From Posidoniimonas corsicana (GTDB lineage: Bacteria > Planctomycetota > Planctomycetia > Pirellulales > Lacipirellulaceae): DNA of 64,000 nt. How positions within the stretch are numbered: the stretch's first letter is position 1; every line of letters starts with the position of its first letter. The notes below the pieces were generated by a model. It saw only the letters and a program-made list of their open reading frames with translations. It did no database searches and was not told the DNA's origin. Both the position numbers and the translations under genes were made by a program. Shown here one piece after another: positions 50,430 to 59,132 of this stretch. The DNA lies in the NCBI RefSeq assembly GCF_007859765.1, contig NZ_SIHJ01000001.1:2929075-2993074 (forward strand), in the 5' to 3' direction.

Positions 50430-51575
50430 TCACGCCCCACCGGCCCCTTCACGGATCTCGGTCGACGAAACGTCCGCGCGGAACACGTCCTCCGACACGC
50501 CGTCGCAGATGGCGGTCAGCGCCGGCGGAAGGCCCAGGTCGTCGAGCGTGACGAACTCGTCGTCGAACGCGCGGCCGAACACCAGGAACCGGCAGCCGCA
50601 GTCGGCGATGTGGTCGAGGGCGTCGTCGCGGAGGGTGACGTTCTCGTCGTAGTAGTCCTCATCGGCGATGCGGATCAGCGTGTCGATGCCCACCACGAAC
50701 ACCGCGCCGGGGAGCAGGGTCGCCTTCTCGACGAAGGTGGGGGCGAGCGTCACCAGGCAGGGGCGGCCGTTCAACTGCGCCGTGCGGCGGGCGACCTCCA
50801 CGTAGTCCAGCGGCGGCTTGTCGACGTTCTCCATCGACAGCTCGAACGTGACCGGCTGGCCGGTGATCGCCTCGGCGGCGGTCGCCATCGCCAGGTGACC
50901 CTCGTGCAGCGGGTTGAACGCGCCGGGGAACACCACCGCGGGCGCGGGCGTGCCGGGCTGGCCGTCGCGGCCCATGCCGTGCCGCCAGGCGACGTCGGTC
51001 CCCAGCCGGGGCCACTCGGCCGGCGCCTGCTGCACGGCGCGGCTAATCGACTCGCCGGTCCGCAGCAGCGGCGCGGCGAGCACGGCGGGCAGCCCGGCGG
51101 CCTCGAGCGCGGCGTCCAGCACCAACGCGGCCGCGACCTGTTCCTCCTCGGCGCGGGTCCGGGCGCCCTTGGTCAGCTCGAGCGAGTACACCGCGGTCCG
51201 GTCGGCCGACTGTGCCGCGACGTGCACCCGGTGCGGGCCGCGCTTCTCGCGGTCCGAGGCCAGGCTCGCCGTGCAGGCGACGCCGTGCACCCGCTCGTCG
51301 GGCTCGACCAGGTTGTTGGCGATGTCGAACGCCTCGACCGCCATGCGGCGGGCGGTCTGCTCGGTGCAGCGGATGGGGCGGTCCCAGTCGCGGAGGTAGT
51401 CCTGCAGGGCCTCCTCCAGGTACGGAACGTAGGCCGACAGCAGCGTGCGCGACGCGCCCGGCGTGGCGAGCAGCCGGCTCACGGCGCCGCTGCCGCCGCC
51501 CGTCACGGCCAGCACCAGTCGGTCGGGGGCGTCGTGCAGCTGCTGGATGGGGTTCGGTTCGCTGGTGTCGGCCAT
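50430..51575 (-). CDS. CinA-like / nucleotidyltransferase fusion (NMN metabolism-like)
   Basis: 381 aa from ATG 51575 (MADTSEPNP). The N-terminal domain (about 15-165) has the CinA C-terminal pattern: 'LAVTGGGSGAVSRLLATPGASRTLLSAYVPY' and 'HGVACTASLAS', resembling PncC/CinA NMN deamidase. The C-terminal domain (about 200-375) is a HIGH-type nucleotidyltransferase: VVFPGAFNPLHEGHLAM (HxxH variant EGH) and SSTEIREG (ISSTxIR). The two activities could link NMN deamidation to adenylylation, or serve nucleotide repair; this is inference. Divergent from the next acyltransferase-like gene. Confidence 0.78.
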   Translation of the reverse strand: MADTSEPNPIQQLHDAPDRLVLAVTGGGSGAVSRLLATPGASRTLLSAYVPYLEEALQDYLRDWDRPIRCTEQTARRMAVEAFDIANNLVEPDERVHGVACTASLASDREKRGPHRVHVAAQSADRTAVYSLELTKGARTRAEEEQVAAALVLDAALEAAGLPAVLAAPLLRTGESISRAVQQAPAEWPRLGTDVAWRHGMGRDGQPGTPAPAVVFPGAFNPLHEGHLAMATAAEAITGQPVTFELSMENVDKPPLDYVEVARRTAQLNGRPCLVTLAPTFVEKATLLPGAVFVVGIDTLIRIADEDYYDENVTLRDDALDHIADCGCRFLVFGRAFDDEFVTLDDLGLPPALTAICDGVSEDVFRADVSSTEIREGAGGA

Positions 51576-51799
51576 GGGGACGTTCGGCGGCGGCTCGCGG
51601 GGTCGTGATTCGGCAACATGAAGCCGTTTGGCAACACGCCATTGTGGACTGCGAGGCGCCGCGGCGACACCCTCCGCGTCGATTTCGCCGTGCAGCCCGC
51701 ACAACCGCTGCGGCCGTACCGGCGGCGGCGGATTGGCACAGGGGCTGCAACCGACTCCCCACAGCAACGAAAGCCCAGGCCCTCAACACCCGGCGTTCT

Positions 51800-52906
51800 A
51801 TGGCATCCGTCACCGAGATCAACGACATCCACTCCCTCGGCGCCTACCGCATGACGTGGAACGCGCTGTTCGCCGAGACGCCGGACGCAACGTTCTTCCA
51901 GACCTTCGACTGGCTGAGCATCTACTGGCAGCACTTCGGCGAGGAGATGAAGCTGCGGGTGCTGGTGGTCGAGGCGGGAGGGCGGACCATCGGCATCGTG
52001 CCGCTGTGCGTCAAGACGCAGTGGCACAAGCTCGGCCCCTTGCGGACCCTCTGCTACCCGCTGGACGGCTGGGGAAACGTGTTCGGGCCGATCGGCGCCA
52101 ACCCGGCGGCCACCATGGCGATCGCGATGAAGCACATCGCCAAGTCGCGCCGCGACTGGGACCGCATCGAGCTCGACTGGATCGCCCACGAATCGGCCGA
52201 CCGCGGGCGCTCGCAGCGGGCCATGGAGCTGGCCGGCATGCAGCCGACCATGGAGCCCAGCGCCGCGACCTCCGTCATCGACCTGCCGGGTTCGTTCGAG
52301 GAGTACCTGGCGAGCCGGAGCTCGAAGTTCCGGCACGAGGTGCGGCGGCACATCCGGCGGGCGATCGACGCCCCCACCGCCCGCTACCTGCGCTGCCGCC
52401 CGCGTCCCGCCAGCCAGGGCGACGGCGGCCCCAACTGGGACATGTTCGAGCGGTGCCTGGAGATCGCGCGGGCGAGCTGGCAGTCCAACTCGTCGGACGG
52501 CAACACGCTGTGCCACGGCGAGTACGAGGGTTTCTACCGCGACACCCACGCCGCCGCCGCGCGGCTAGGGATGCTCGACATGAACGTGCTGTTCGTCGAG
52601 GACCGCGCGGTGGCGTTCAACTACAACTACGTCTGCCGCGGACGCGTGATGGGTCTGCGGATGGGCTACGACCCGCAGCACGCCCCCAAGGGCGCCGGCT
52701 TGGCGCTGGTCGCCATGCTGGTCCGCGACGGCTGCGACCAGGGCGACGTGCAGGTCGACCTGGGGATCGGCGGGCAGGACTTCAAGCGGCGGCTCCGCAC
52801 GGGCGAGTGCCCCACCCACCGGCTAGTGCACACGCCGCGCGGCTCCTGGCGTTCCCAGGCGGTCCGCCTAGGTCACTGGATCCGCCAGGGCCGCAAGACT
52901 GCCTAG
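51800..52906 (+). CDS. GNAT/FemAB-like acyltransferase
   Basis: 368 aa from ATG 51800 (MASVTEINDIHSLG). FemAB/BioF2-like GNAT duplication pattern: 'TFFQTFDWLSIYWQHFG' and 'LVVEAGGRTIGIVPL' in the first half, 'SSKFRHEVRRHIRRA' in the middle, 'VLFVEDRAVAFNYNYVCRGRVMGLRMGYDPQHAPKGAG' split over the acetyl-CoA fold in the second. Proteins of this type often acylate surface sugars or lipids (exopolysaccharide loci). The substrate is unknown. Its stop overlaps a tandem repeat. Confidence 0.85.
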   Translation: MASVTEINDIHSLGAYRMTWNALFAETPDATFFQTFDWLSIYWQHFGEEMKLRVLVVEAGGRTIGIVPLCVKTQWHKLGPLRTLCYPLDGWGNVFGPIGANPAATMAIAMKHIAKSRRDWDRIELDWIAHESADRGRSQRAMELAGMQPTMEPSAATSVIDLPGSFEEYLASRSSKFRHEVRRHIRRAIDAPTARYLRCRPRPASQGDGGPNWDMFERCLEIARASWQSNSSDGNTLCHGEYEGFYRDTHAAAARLGMLDMNVLFVEDRAVAFNYNYVCRGRVMGLRMGYDPQHAPKGAGLALVAMLVRDGCDQGDVQVDLGIGGQDFKRRLRTGECPTHRLVHTPRGSWRSQAVRLGHWIRQGRKTA

Positions 52907-52950
52907 AGGGGCCCACTTCTAGAGGGGACCCGTTCTTAGAGAGGCCAGTC
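52903..52950. repeat. Three 16-bp tandem repeats between convergent genes
   Basis: Copies begin at 52903, 52919 and 52935: CTAGAGGGGCCCACTT, CTAGAGGGGACCCGTT and the decayed CTTAGAGAGGCCAGTC. The first carries the TAG of the upstream gene and the third the TAA (minus strand) of the ferritin-like gene, so both ends fall within the repeat. Confidence 0.7.
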
Positions 52951-53361
52951 GCGGAGGATCCGCTCGGTCTCTTCGGAGTGGCCGCTCTCGTCGCGGACCA
53001 TGTCCTCCAGCTGGACCGCCAGGCCCTTGTCGCCGTACTCGTCGGCCTGCTGGGCGCGGGTCGTGTAGTCGGCGGTCGCCTTGTTCTCGGCGGCCAGCAC
53101 GGCCTCGAGCATCTCGCGGTTGGTGCCCGCGGCCGGGACCGGCCGGGCGGTGGTGCAGGGCTCGCCGCCGAGCGCGACCACCTTGTTCGCCAGGTACTGG
53201 GCGTGGAGCTGCTCGTCGGCGACCTCCTTGAGGAAGAAGTCGACCAGCTGCGGGCGGTACGGCCCGGTCGCCTTGGCGGCGTAGGTAATGTACTGAACGA
53301 TGGCCCCGAGCTCTCCGGCCAGGTCCTCGTTGAGGTTCTTGATGAGGGTCTCTTTGTCCAT
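52936..53361 (-). CDS. Ferritin-like / bacterioferritin-type protein
   Basis: 141 aa. Helical, with the diiron-type spacing: LNEDLAGELGAIVQYITYA (E, helix A), KEVADEQLHAQYLA (E..H, helix B), LAAENKATADYTTRA (helix C) and MVRDESGHSEETERIL (E..H, helix D). This is the Dps/bacterioferritin-like superfamily, short form. Probably iron storage or oxidative protection. Convergent with the preceding gene. Confidence 0.9.
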   Translation of the reverse strand: MDKETLIKNLNEDLAGELGAIVQYITYAAKATGPYRPQLVDFFLKEVADEQLHAQYLANKVVALGGEPCTTARPVPAAGTNREMLEAVLAAENKATADYTTRAQQADEYGDKGLAVQLEDMVRDESGHSEETERILRDWPL

Positions 53362-53468
53362 GTTTGAGCCTGTTTCTGTGGGGACTGTCTTGCTTACCCC
53401 ATCATTCTAGCGCTCCGACATGCGTCGACTACTGGCGCCCCACGCATGCCACGCATGCACGAGGTGCA

Positions 53469-54599
53469 TCACAGGGCGCGGTCGTAGACGCGGTAGGTCT
53501 TGTACTTGGGCGCCCCGCCTTTTTCCAGCGTCTTGCGGGAGAGGTCGTTGGTCTCCAGCACCCAGGAGAACTCGCACTCCTCCAGCCCGTACTCGAGCCC
53601 CGGGTAGACCATTCCTAGTGCGAGCACCAGCCCCACGCCCCAGCCCTGGTACTTGGGCAGCACATTGGTGCTCACCACGCGGATCCGCTTGATCGACCGC
53701 TTGTTGTACAAGAGCCGCATGAAGCCGAAGGGGAACAGCTTGCCGTCGATCTTCTTGATGCGGGGGTTGTAGTCCAGCAGGCCGAACATCACGCCGATCG
53801 GCTCGCCCTCAACCTCGGCGACGATCGCCAGCTCGGGCACGATCAGGTGCTTGAGGTCCTTGGCCATATGCAGCAGCTCGCTGCGCGACATCGGCACGTA
53901 GCCCCAGGTGTTGGTGAGCGCCTCGTTGTAGATGCGGAGGAAGGTCTCGACCTCCTGGGCGAACCGCTTGCCGTCCATCGGGCGGACGGTGATGCCGAAC
54001 CGCTCGCGGATGGTCTCGTCCATCCGCATCAGCTTCTTCTGGTCCTTGAGGTTCTTGAGGATGCTGATGTCGCCGCCGAAGGCGTACAGGTCCTGCGACT
54101 TCGCCAGCCCCCAGTCCTCAAACAACCGCTCGTAGTACGGCAGGTTGTGGGTCATCATGAAGTAGGGCGGGGTCTGGAAGCCGTCGATCAGCAGGCCCCA
54201 CTCGTAGTTGATCGATGGGTCCGCCGGCCCCCGCACCGAGTCCATGCCCTTGCCGCGGAGCCACTCGGCCGCGGCGTCCAGCAGCGCGCCGCTGACCTCC
54301 GCATCGTCGACGCTCTCGAAGAAGCCGAAGAACCCCAGCTTGTCGTCGTGGAACTCGTTGTGGGCGTGGTTGACGATCGCCAGCACACGCCCCACCGGCC
54401 GCCCGTCCCGCACCGCGAGGAACGCCTGCGACTCGGCGGCGTCGTAGAACGGGTGCTTGCCGAAGCCGCTCAGCAGCTTCTGGTTCTGGCGCAGCGGCGG
54501 CATCCAGTTGGGATCCTCCCGGTTGATCTCCCAGGGCAGGTTGAGGAACTGCTTCTGCTGCTTTCCGGAGCTGACAGGGACGACTTCGATCTGGGGCAT
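53469..54599 (-). CDS. GNAT-family acyltransferase-like protein
   Basis: 376 aa from ATG 54599 (MPQIEVVPVSS). The start 'FLNLPWEINREDPNWMPPL' and the central 'GPADPSINYEWGLLIDGF' and 'MMTHNLPYYERLFEDWG' are characteristic of a widespread large GNAT group (N-acyltransferase, about 375 aa) of unknown substrate. The acetyl-CoA region 'VPELAIVAEVEGEPIGVMFGL' and 'VLPKYQGWGVGLVLALGMV' are visible. Adjacent to the epimerase gene, divergent. Confidence 0.82.
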   Translation of the reverse strand: MPQIEVVPVSSGKQQKQFLNLPWEINREDPNWMPPLRQNQKLLSGFGKHPFYDAAESQAFLAVRDGRPVGRVLAIVNHAHNEFHDDKLGFFGFFESVDDAEVSGALLDAAAEWLRGKGMDSVRGPADPSINYEWGLLIDGFQTPPYFMMTHNLPYYERLFEDWGLAKSQDLYAFGGDISILKNLKDQKKLMRMDETIRERFGITVRPMDGKRFAQEVETFLRIYNEALTNTWGYVPMSRSELLHMAKDLKHLIVPELAIVAEVEGEPIGVMFGLLDYNPRIKKIDGKLFPFGFMRLLYNKRSIKRIRVVSTNVLPKYQGWGVGLVLALGMVYPGLEYGLEECEFSWVLETNDLSRKTLEKGGAPKYKTYRVYDRAL

Positions 54600-54723
54600 G
54601 CGGCCGTTGGTTGCTGTGGCTGGAGAAGGCTGGTTTCTGCCGAGCGACCTTGCGTAGGGCCGCCGGTGATGCGAGTTTAACGACTTCCCCCAGCCACCCC
54701 CAGCACCCCAACGGAATTTGACG

Positions 54724-55746
54724 ATGCCAACCGCACTGGTCACCGGCGCCAGCGGGTTTATCGGGCCGCGGCTGGTGATGCGGCTGCAGTCCGCCGGGCA
54801 CGACGTGGCGTGCCTGGTGCGGCCGACCTCCAAGACCGAGCGGCTCGAGGCGCTCGGCGTGCGCCTCGTGCGGGGCGACGTGACCGACCCGGCCGGGCTG
54901 CCCGCGGCGCTCGACGGCGTCGACCACGTGTACCACCTGGCGGGCCGCACCCACGCGCGGTCGCTCGCCGAGTTCCTGGCGGTCAACGAGCAGGGGACCA
55001 CCAACCTGATGAAGGCCTGCGCCGCGCGCGAGTCGCCGCCCACCGTGCTGGCGGTCAGCTCGCTGGCCGCCGCCGGGCCCTCGGCGCCCGGCAGGCCGCA
55101 CACGGAGTCCGACCCGCCCGAGCCGATCTCGCTGTACGGCCGCAGCAAGCTGGCCGGCGAGCTCGCCGCGCGGCGGTTCGCTGCCGTGGTGCCGCTGTCC
55201 ATCCTCCGCCCGCCCGTGGTGTTCGGCCCCGGCGACCGGGACGGGCTCAATTTGTTCTTGGGTCTAAAGTACTCGCGCCTGCACCTGGTGCCGCAGCGCA
55301 AGGGGCTGCCGCTTTCGCTTGTGCACGCCGACGACCTGGCCGAGGCCATGGCGCTGGCGGTCGAACGCGGCGAGCGTGTGCCGGCCGACGGCGAAGCTGA
55401 CGACTCCACCAACCGCGGCGCCGGCGTGTACTACGCGGCCGACCCGGCGGTCAGCTCCTGGGCCGAAGCGGGCCTCCTGGCCGCGGCCGGCCTGGGCATC
55501 CGGGTGCTGGTGATCCGGCTCCGCAAGTACCCGTTCCTGATCCCCGCCGCGGCGGGCGAGCTGATGGGCCGCCTCACCGGCAAGCCGACGCTGTTCGGGT
55601 TCGACAAGCTCCGCGAGGCGTCCGCCACCGGCTGGGTCTGCAGCGTGGAGAAGGCGGCCGAGCAGCTCGACTTCCGCTGCCAGGCCACGCTCGCCGACCG
55701 CTACCGCCAGACCGCCGAATGGTACCGGTCCGAGGGCTGGATCTAG
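54724..55746 (+). CDS. NAD-dependent epimerase/dehydratase
   Basis: 340 aa from ATG 54724. Extended SDR: TALVTGASGFIGPRLV (TGxxGxxG), 'HVYHLAGRTHARS', catalytic YxxxK as LYGRSKLAGE and LRPPVVFGPGDRDG. Sugar-nucleotide or terpenoid-type substrate unknown. It lies before the DUF4254 gene, a combination often seen in envelope-sugar regions. Confidence 0.92.
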   Translation: MPTALVTGASGFIGPRLVMRLQSAGHDVACLVRPTSKTERLEALGVRLVRGDVTDPAGLPAALDGVDHVYHLAGRTHARSLAEFLAVNEQGTTNLMKACAARESPPTVLAVSSLAAAGPSAPGRPHTESDPPEPISLYGRSKLAGELAARRFAAVVPLSILRPPVVFGPGDRDGLNLFLGLKYSRLHLVPQRKGLPLSLVHADDLAEAMALAVERGERVPADGEADDSTNRGAGVYYAADPAVSSWAEAGLLAAAGLGIRVLVIRLRKYPFLIPAAAGELMGRLTGKPTLFGFDKLREASATGWVCSVEKAAEQLDFRCQATLADRYRQTAEWYRSEGWI

Positions 55747-55880
55747 CCTCGCGGGAGCCACGAAACTCGCCTTGCCCGGTTTGGCCCCGCGGCCTACACT
55801 CCGGCCCCTATCCTCACAGGCGGCGCCGGCCCCCCGCGGGCGCCAGCACACGGCTCGGTAATCTGGGAAAGGATTCCCCC

Positions 55881-56489
55881 ATGCTGTTCGACCCACGCAC
55901 ATTCGTTTCGCAGGTGGCAGACCTGCACGCCCAGGCGGTCGCCCGCTGGCACAACCAGCCGCTGGACAACCCCTACACCGGCGTGATGGCGGTGGTCTGC
56001 CAGCAGCACCAGTTCAACTTCCAGCTGTGGCACGAGGAGGACATCGCCCGCGACCCGGACGTGGGCGACGACCGCATCGCCCAGGTGAAGCGCGCCATCG
56101 ACGGCTTCAACCAGCAGCGCAACGACTGGATCGAGCGGATCGACGAGACCTTCATCCAGATGCTGACGACCGGCGGCGTCTGCTCGAAAGCCGACGCCCG
56201 ACTCAACACCGAGACCCCCGGCAGCGCCGTGGACCGGCTGTCGATCATGACCCTGCGGATCTACCACCTCCGCGAGGAGCTGGACCGCGACGACATCGAC
56301 GACCTGCACATCGCCAAGGTGCAGGAGAAGCTCCGCCGCTGCGGCGTGCAGCACGCGGACCTGTCGCAGTCGCTCAGCGAGCTGCTGCTGGCCATTTTCT
56401 CCGGCGAGAAGATCCTGAAGGTCTACCGCCAGATGAAGATGTACAACGACCCGACGCTCAACCCGCAGCTCTATCGCAAGGCCGGCTGA
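55881..56489 (+). CDS. DUF4254 protein
   Basis: 202 aa from ATG 55881 (GGGAAAGGA upstream). Matches the DUF4254 layout: 'LH.QAVARWH' near the N-terminus, 'QQHQFNFQLWHEEDIARDP', 'QQRNDWIERIDE' and 'LNTETPGSAVDRLSIM… HLREELDR', almost entirely helical. The family is frequent near lipopolysaccharide genes, with no known activity. Followed by a clear terminator. Confidence 0.9.
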   Translation: MLFDPRTFVSQVADLHAQAVARWHNQPLDNPYTGVMAVVCQQHQFNFQLWHEEDIARDPDVGDDRIAQVKRAIDGFNQQRNDWIERIDETFIQMLTTGGVCSKADARLNTETPGSAVDRLSIMTLRIYHLREELDRDDIDDLHIAKVQEKLRRCGVQHADLSQSLSELLLAIFSGEKILKVYRQMKMYNDPTLNPQLYRKAG

Positions 56490-56518
56490 GCCGCGGCGTC
56501 GACAACCAGACTCCCCCC

Positions 56519-56547
56519 TGCCCCGCCCCCGTGCGGGGCTTTTTTTT
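56519..56547 (+). terminator. Rho-independent terminator after the DUF4254 gene
   Basis: CCCCGC (56521-56526) pairs with GCGGGG (56533-56538) and is followed by eight T residues (56540-56547). Confidence 0.92.
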
Positions 56548-56638
56548 CTGCGCCGCAGCCGACCGGCATACTGCGCGTCCAAGCGCCTGCCGAGCCCGCC
56601 AACCACCGGTTGCCGCCGGCGGCTAGAGCGTCCCAAGG

Positions 56639-57061
56639 CTAGTCCACCGTGTTGGGGTTGCTGAACCGCTCGCGGCGGAGGGTCATCGAGCCGGACACGC
56701 TCTTGTTCTCGAAGAACAGCGGCGTGACCCAGCTGTTGCTGTTCAGCGGCACCGTGACCGACACCGTGACGTCGTCGGTGTCGTCGTCGATGACCGCCGG
56801 GGCGACGTCGATCTGGGCGCCCACCGCGAACACCGTGTCGAGCACCCACTGCGCCGCCTGGCGGCAGTCGTCGGCGGTGGCGCCGGGCACGATGCCGCGG
56901 CGGCTCCCCTCGTACACGGCGTTCTCAACGCTCTGGCGGATCATGTTCACCCGCGAGAACTCCAGCGACGCGAAGAAGATCATAAACAGCACCGGCGCGC
57001 AGAACGCGAACTCGACAATCGCGGCGCCCTGCCGGCTGCGCCGGCGTGCTCGACTCTGCAT
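56639..57061 (-). CDS. TadE-like pseudopilin (second copy)
   Basis: 140 aa. TadE/TadG N-terminus: RQGAAIVEFAFCAPVLFMIFFASLEFSR (G|A processing-like site, E in the hydrophobic helix). The rest is a small beta domain. Last of three genes in the same direction (58751, 58277, 57061). TadE-type pseudopilins assemble into Flp/Tad pili, but no Tad secretion ATPase or peptidase is in the window. Confidence 0.86.
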   Translation of the reverse strand: MQSRARRRSRQGAAIVEFAFCAPVLFMIFFASLEFSRVNMIRQSVENAVYEGSRRGIVPGATADDCRQAAQWVLDTVFAVGAQIDVAPAVIDDDTDDVTVSVTVPLNSNSWVTPLFFENKSVSGSMTLRRERFSNPNTVD

Positions 57062-57122
57062 GGGGTGTGCCTCCCGGGCGGCGCGCGGCGGCGCGGCGGC
57101 GCCGACACGGCCGGGCTGTTGA

Positions 57123-58277
57123 CTAGTCGGTGAAGACGACCGGCAGCGTCAGGGCGATCTCCTCGAAGATCTCCTGCAGCCGCTGGGCGTTCGGGGCGAT
57201 GTAGTGGTTGCCGTCGGTCGCGTCGGCGATGGCCTGCATCTCGTCGGGGTTGGCCTCGCCGAAGGTGATGGTGTGGATGATGATGTCCTGCTCGGCCGCC
57301 TGCGGCGCCACCTGACGCGGCTGTACGCCTTCGGTGTAGGCGCCGTCGCTCATCAGCACCATCGTCTTGGCCGCGTAGGGCCGGGCGTTGCCGGAGGTGA
57401 GCACGTCGACCCCCTTGAGGATGCCGGCGGCGATGTTGGTCATGCCGTTGAACGATTTGCCGGAGATCGACTGCATGCCGGCGGTGACGACCGTGTGGTC
57501 CTCGCTGATGGGCGCGTCGATGTCGGCCTGGCTCCAGTAGCCGCAGTAGCCGCCAATGGGGTTGCTGCCGTAGGACACCAGCCCGACGTGCTCCGTCTGG
57601 GGCGTCTGCTCCAACGCGTCAATGAACCGCTGCACCGCTACCGACAACGCGCCCCACCGGCTCTGCGACATGTTGGGCGTCTGGCAGAAGCGCGAGTCGC
57701 GGGTCGACATCGTCGGCGAAGTGTCGTCCAGGTAGAGCTTCATCGAACTGGAGCGGTCAACCACCAGGCAGATGTCGCGGTCCAGCCGCACGACCGTGGC
57801 GGCCTGGATCGGCTCGAAGTCGAACACGTTGAACACCCGCCCGAAGAAGATCGGCACGCTGCCGGACAGCGAGTCCCGGGTGCGGCGGCCAAACACGCGG
57901 ACCGCGTTCACCGGCGACCCTTCGGGCGTGAACGCCCACGCGCCGTTGGCCTGCTGCGAGGACCGGCCGAAGATGATGTCGGGGTCGTCCAGCAGCAGCG
58001 GCGCGCCGGCCACGTGGTTCAGCTGCGCGATGTCCTTGGCCTGCTGCCGGGCGTACTCGATGTCCTGCTGGCGGGACAGCCCCTCGCCCGCGGCGCGGGC
58101 GGCGGCGTCGGTGGCGGCGCGCAGCTTGGCCTTGCAGAGCTGCATGTACGACACGTCCAGCGAGAAGGCGACCGTCGCCATGAAGACGATCATCATCGTG
58201 GCCGCGAGCACTACGATGACGCCCCGGCGGCGGCGGGCCCGGGGGTCGGTTGTTGTCGACTCTGTCGTGTTGCCCAT
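57123..58277 (-). CDS. TadG-like protein with von Willebrand A domain
   Basis: 384 aa from ATG 58277 (MGNTTESTTTD); a GTG at 58289 is possible. N-terminal TadG-type helix (GVIVVLAATMMIVFMATVAFSLDV), then a vWA domain from about 160 with the MIDAS motif DRSSSM and the later T/D residues ('SFNGMTNIAAGI', 'LMSDGAYTEG'). Expected at the cell surface or envelope as an adhesion/assembly element. It forms a probable operon with the TadE-like genes on both sides. Confidence 0.85.
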   Translation of the reverse strand: MGNTTESTTTDPRARRRRGVIVVLAATMMIVFMATVAFSLDVSYMQLCKAKLRAATDAAARAAGEGLSRQQDIEYARQQAKDIAQLNHVAGAPLLLDDPDIIFGRSSQQANGAWAFTPEGSPVNAVRVFGRRTRDSLSGSVPIFFGRVFNVFDFEPIQAATVVRLDRDICLVVDRSSSMKLYLDDTSPTMSTRDSRFCQTPNMSQSRWGALSVAVQRFIDALEQTPQTEHVGLVSYGSNPIGGYCGYWSQADIDAPISEDHTVVTAGMQSISGKSFNGMTNIAAGILKGVDVLTSGNARPYAAKTMVLMSDGAYTEGVQPRQVAPQAAEQDIIIHTITFGEANPDEMQAIADATDGNHYIAPNAQRLQEIFEEIALTLPVVFTD

Positions 58278-58343
58278 ACGGCTTCTCACTTTGCTGGCGC
58301 CCGCGGGGACCGTCCTCGCTCTCCAGGGGCTGTGCCGGGTAGA

Positions 58344-58751
58344 TCACTCCTTAACCATGGTGGTGCTCGCGGTCATCGTCTGCCCGCCGTAGAACCAGGG
58401 CGGCAGCAACGCGTTGGCGTCGCACGGCGCCGACACCGTGACGGTGATGGGCGTGCCCTTGGGCGTGGTCATGACGTTGGCCCGGTTGATGTTCACGCTC
58501 GCGCCGGCCACCGCCCTATCGGTGATGATCTCGGTGCAGCGGTCGTGGACGTCGGCGTTGGTGCTGTCGTAGTTGATCGCCACGCGCACCGCCTCGTAGC
58601 TGGCGATTGTCAGGCTGTGGTTCAGGAACATCATGGTGCAGGCCTCGATCGAGGCGAGCACCAGCATCGCCAGCAGCGGGAGGCAGATGGCCAGTTCCGC
58701 GACGGCGGCGCCGTGGCGGGGTGGGCGCGGATGTCCTGGCGTGCGGGCCAT
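58344..58751 (-). CDS. TadE-like pseudopilin (first copy)
   Basis: 135 aa from ATG 58751 (GGAGG ten bases upstream). Same plan as the gene at 56639: HGAAVAELAICLPLLAMLVLASIEACTMM and a small beta domain ending TASTTMVKE. The two TadE-like proteins flank the vWA gene, a common TadE-TadG-TadE arrangement. Confidence 0.85.
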   Translation of the reverse strand: MARTPGHPRPPRHGAAVAELAICLPLLAMLVLASIEACTMMFLNHSLTIASYEAVRVAINYDSTNADVHDRCTEIITDRAVAGASVNINRANVMTTPKGTPITVTVSAPCDANALLPPWFYGGQTMTASTTMVKE

Positions 58752-59132
58752 GGCGCATCGTCCTCCGGTGAAGAAAAGGCGTGACGCGGGCGGCGCGGAT
58801 GTCCGGCTCCCCGCGTGTGGTCTCGAAAAGGTCGCCGGCGGGCAGGTTCCGTCTCCGCGCAACCCGGCTATCTAAAACATAGGTCGGATTCCGAGAGCGG
58901 GCGGCGAATTCTGGCGCCACGGTCGATTGCCCCCGCCAACACCCCTCAGCCCGACGGCGTCCCACCCGTTGCGACGGCGTCTGTCAAGGCGTGCGGGTTG
59001 AACGGGATGCGGGGACCAGCGAACCAGCCCTGGGGACGGCGCCCCGCCTGGCCGAAGAGAACAGTGGCAAGAAGCCGGTGCGCGCAGCGTGCGCGAAGAA
59101 GGATCGGAACCCAACCAGCCGGGGTCGAGGCA
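58752..59132. other. Divergent intergenic region
   Basis: Between the TadE-like gene and the outer-membrane protein gene. I see no coding sequence, promoter or structure I can defend. Arg/Pro-rich open frames here are GC artefacts. Confidence 0.3.
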
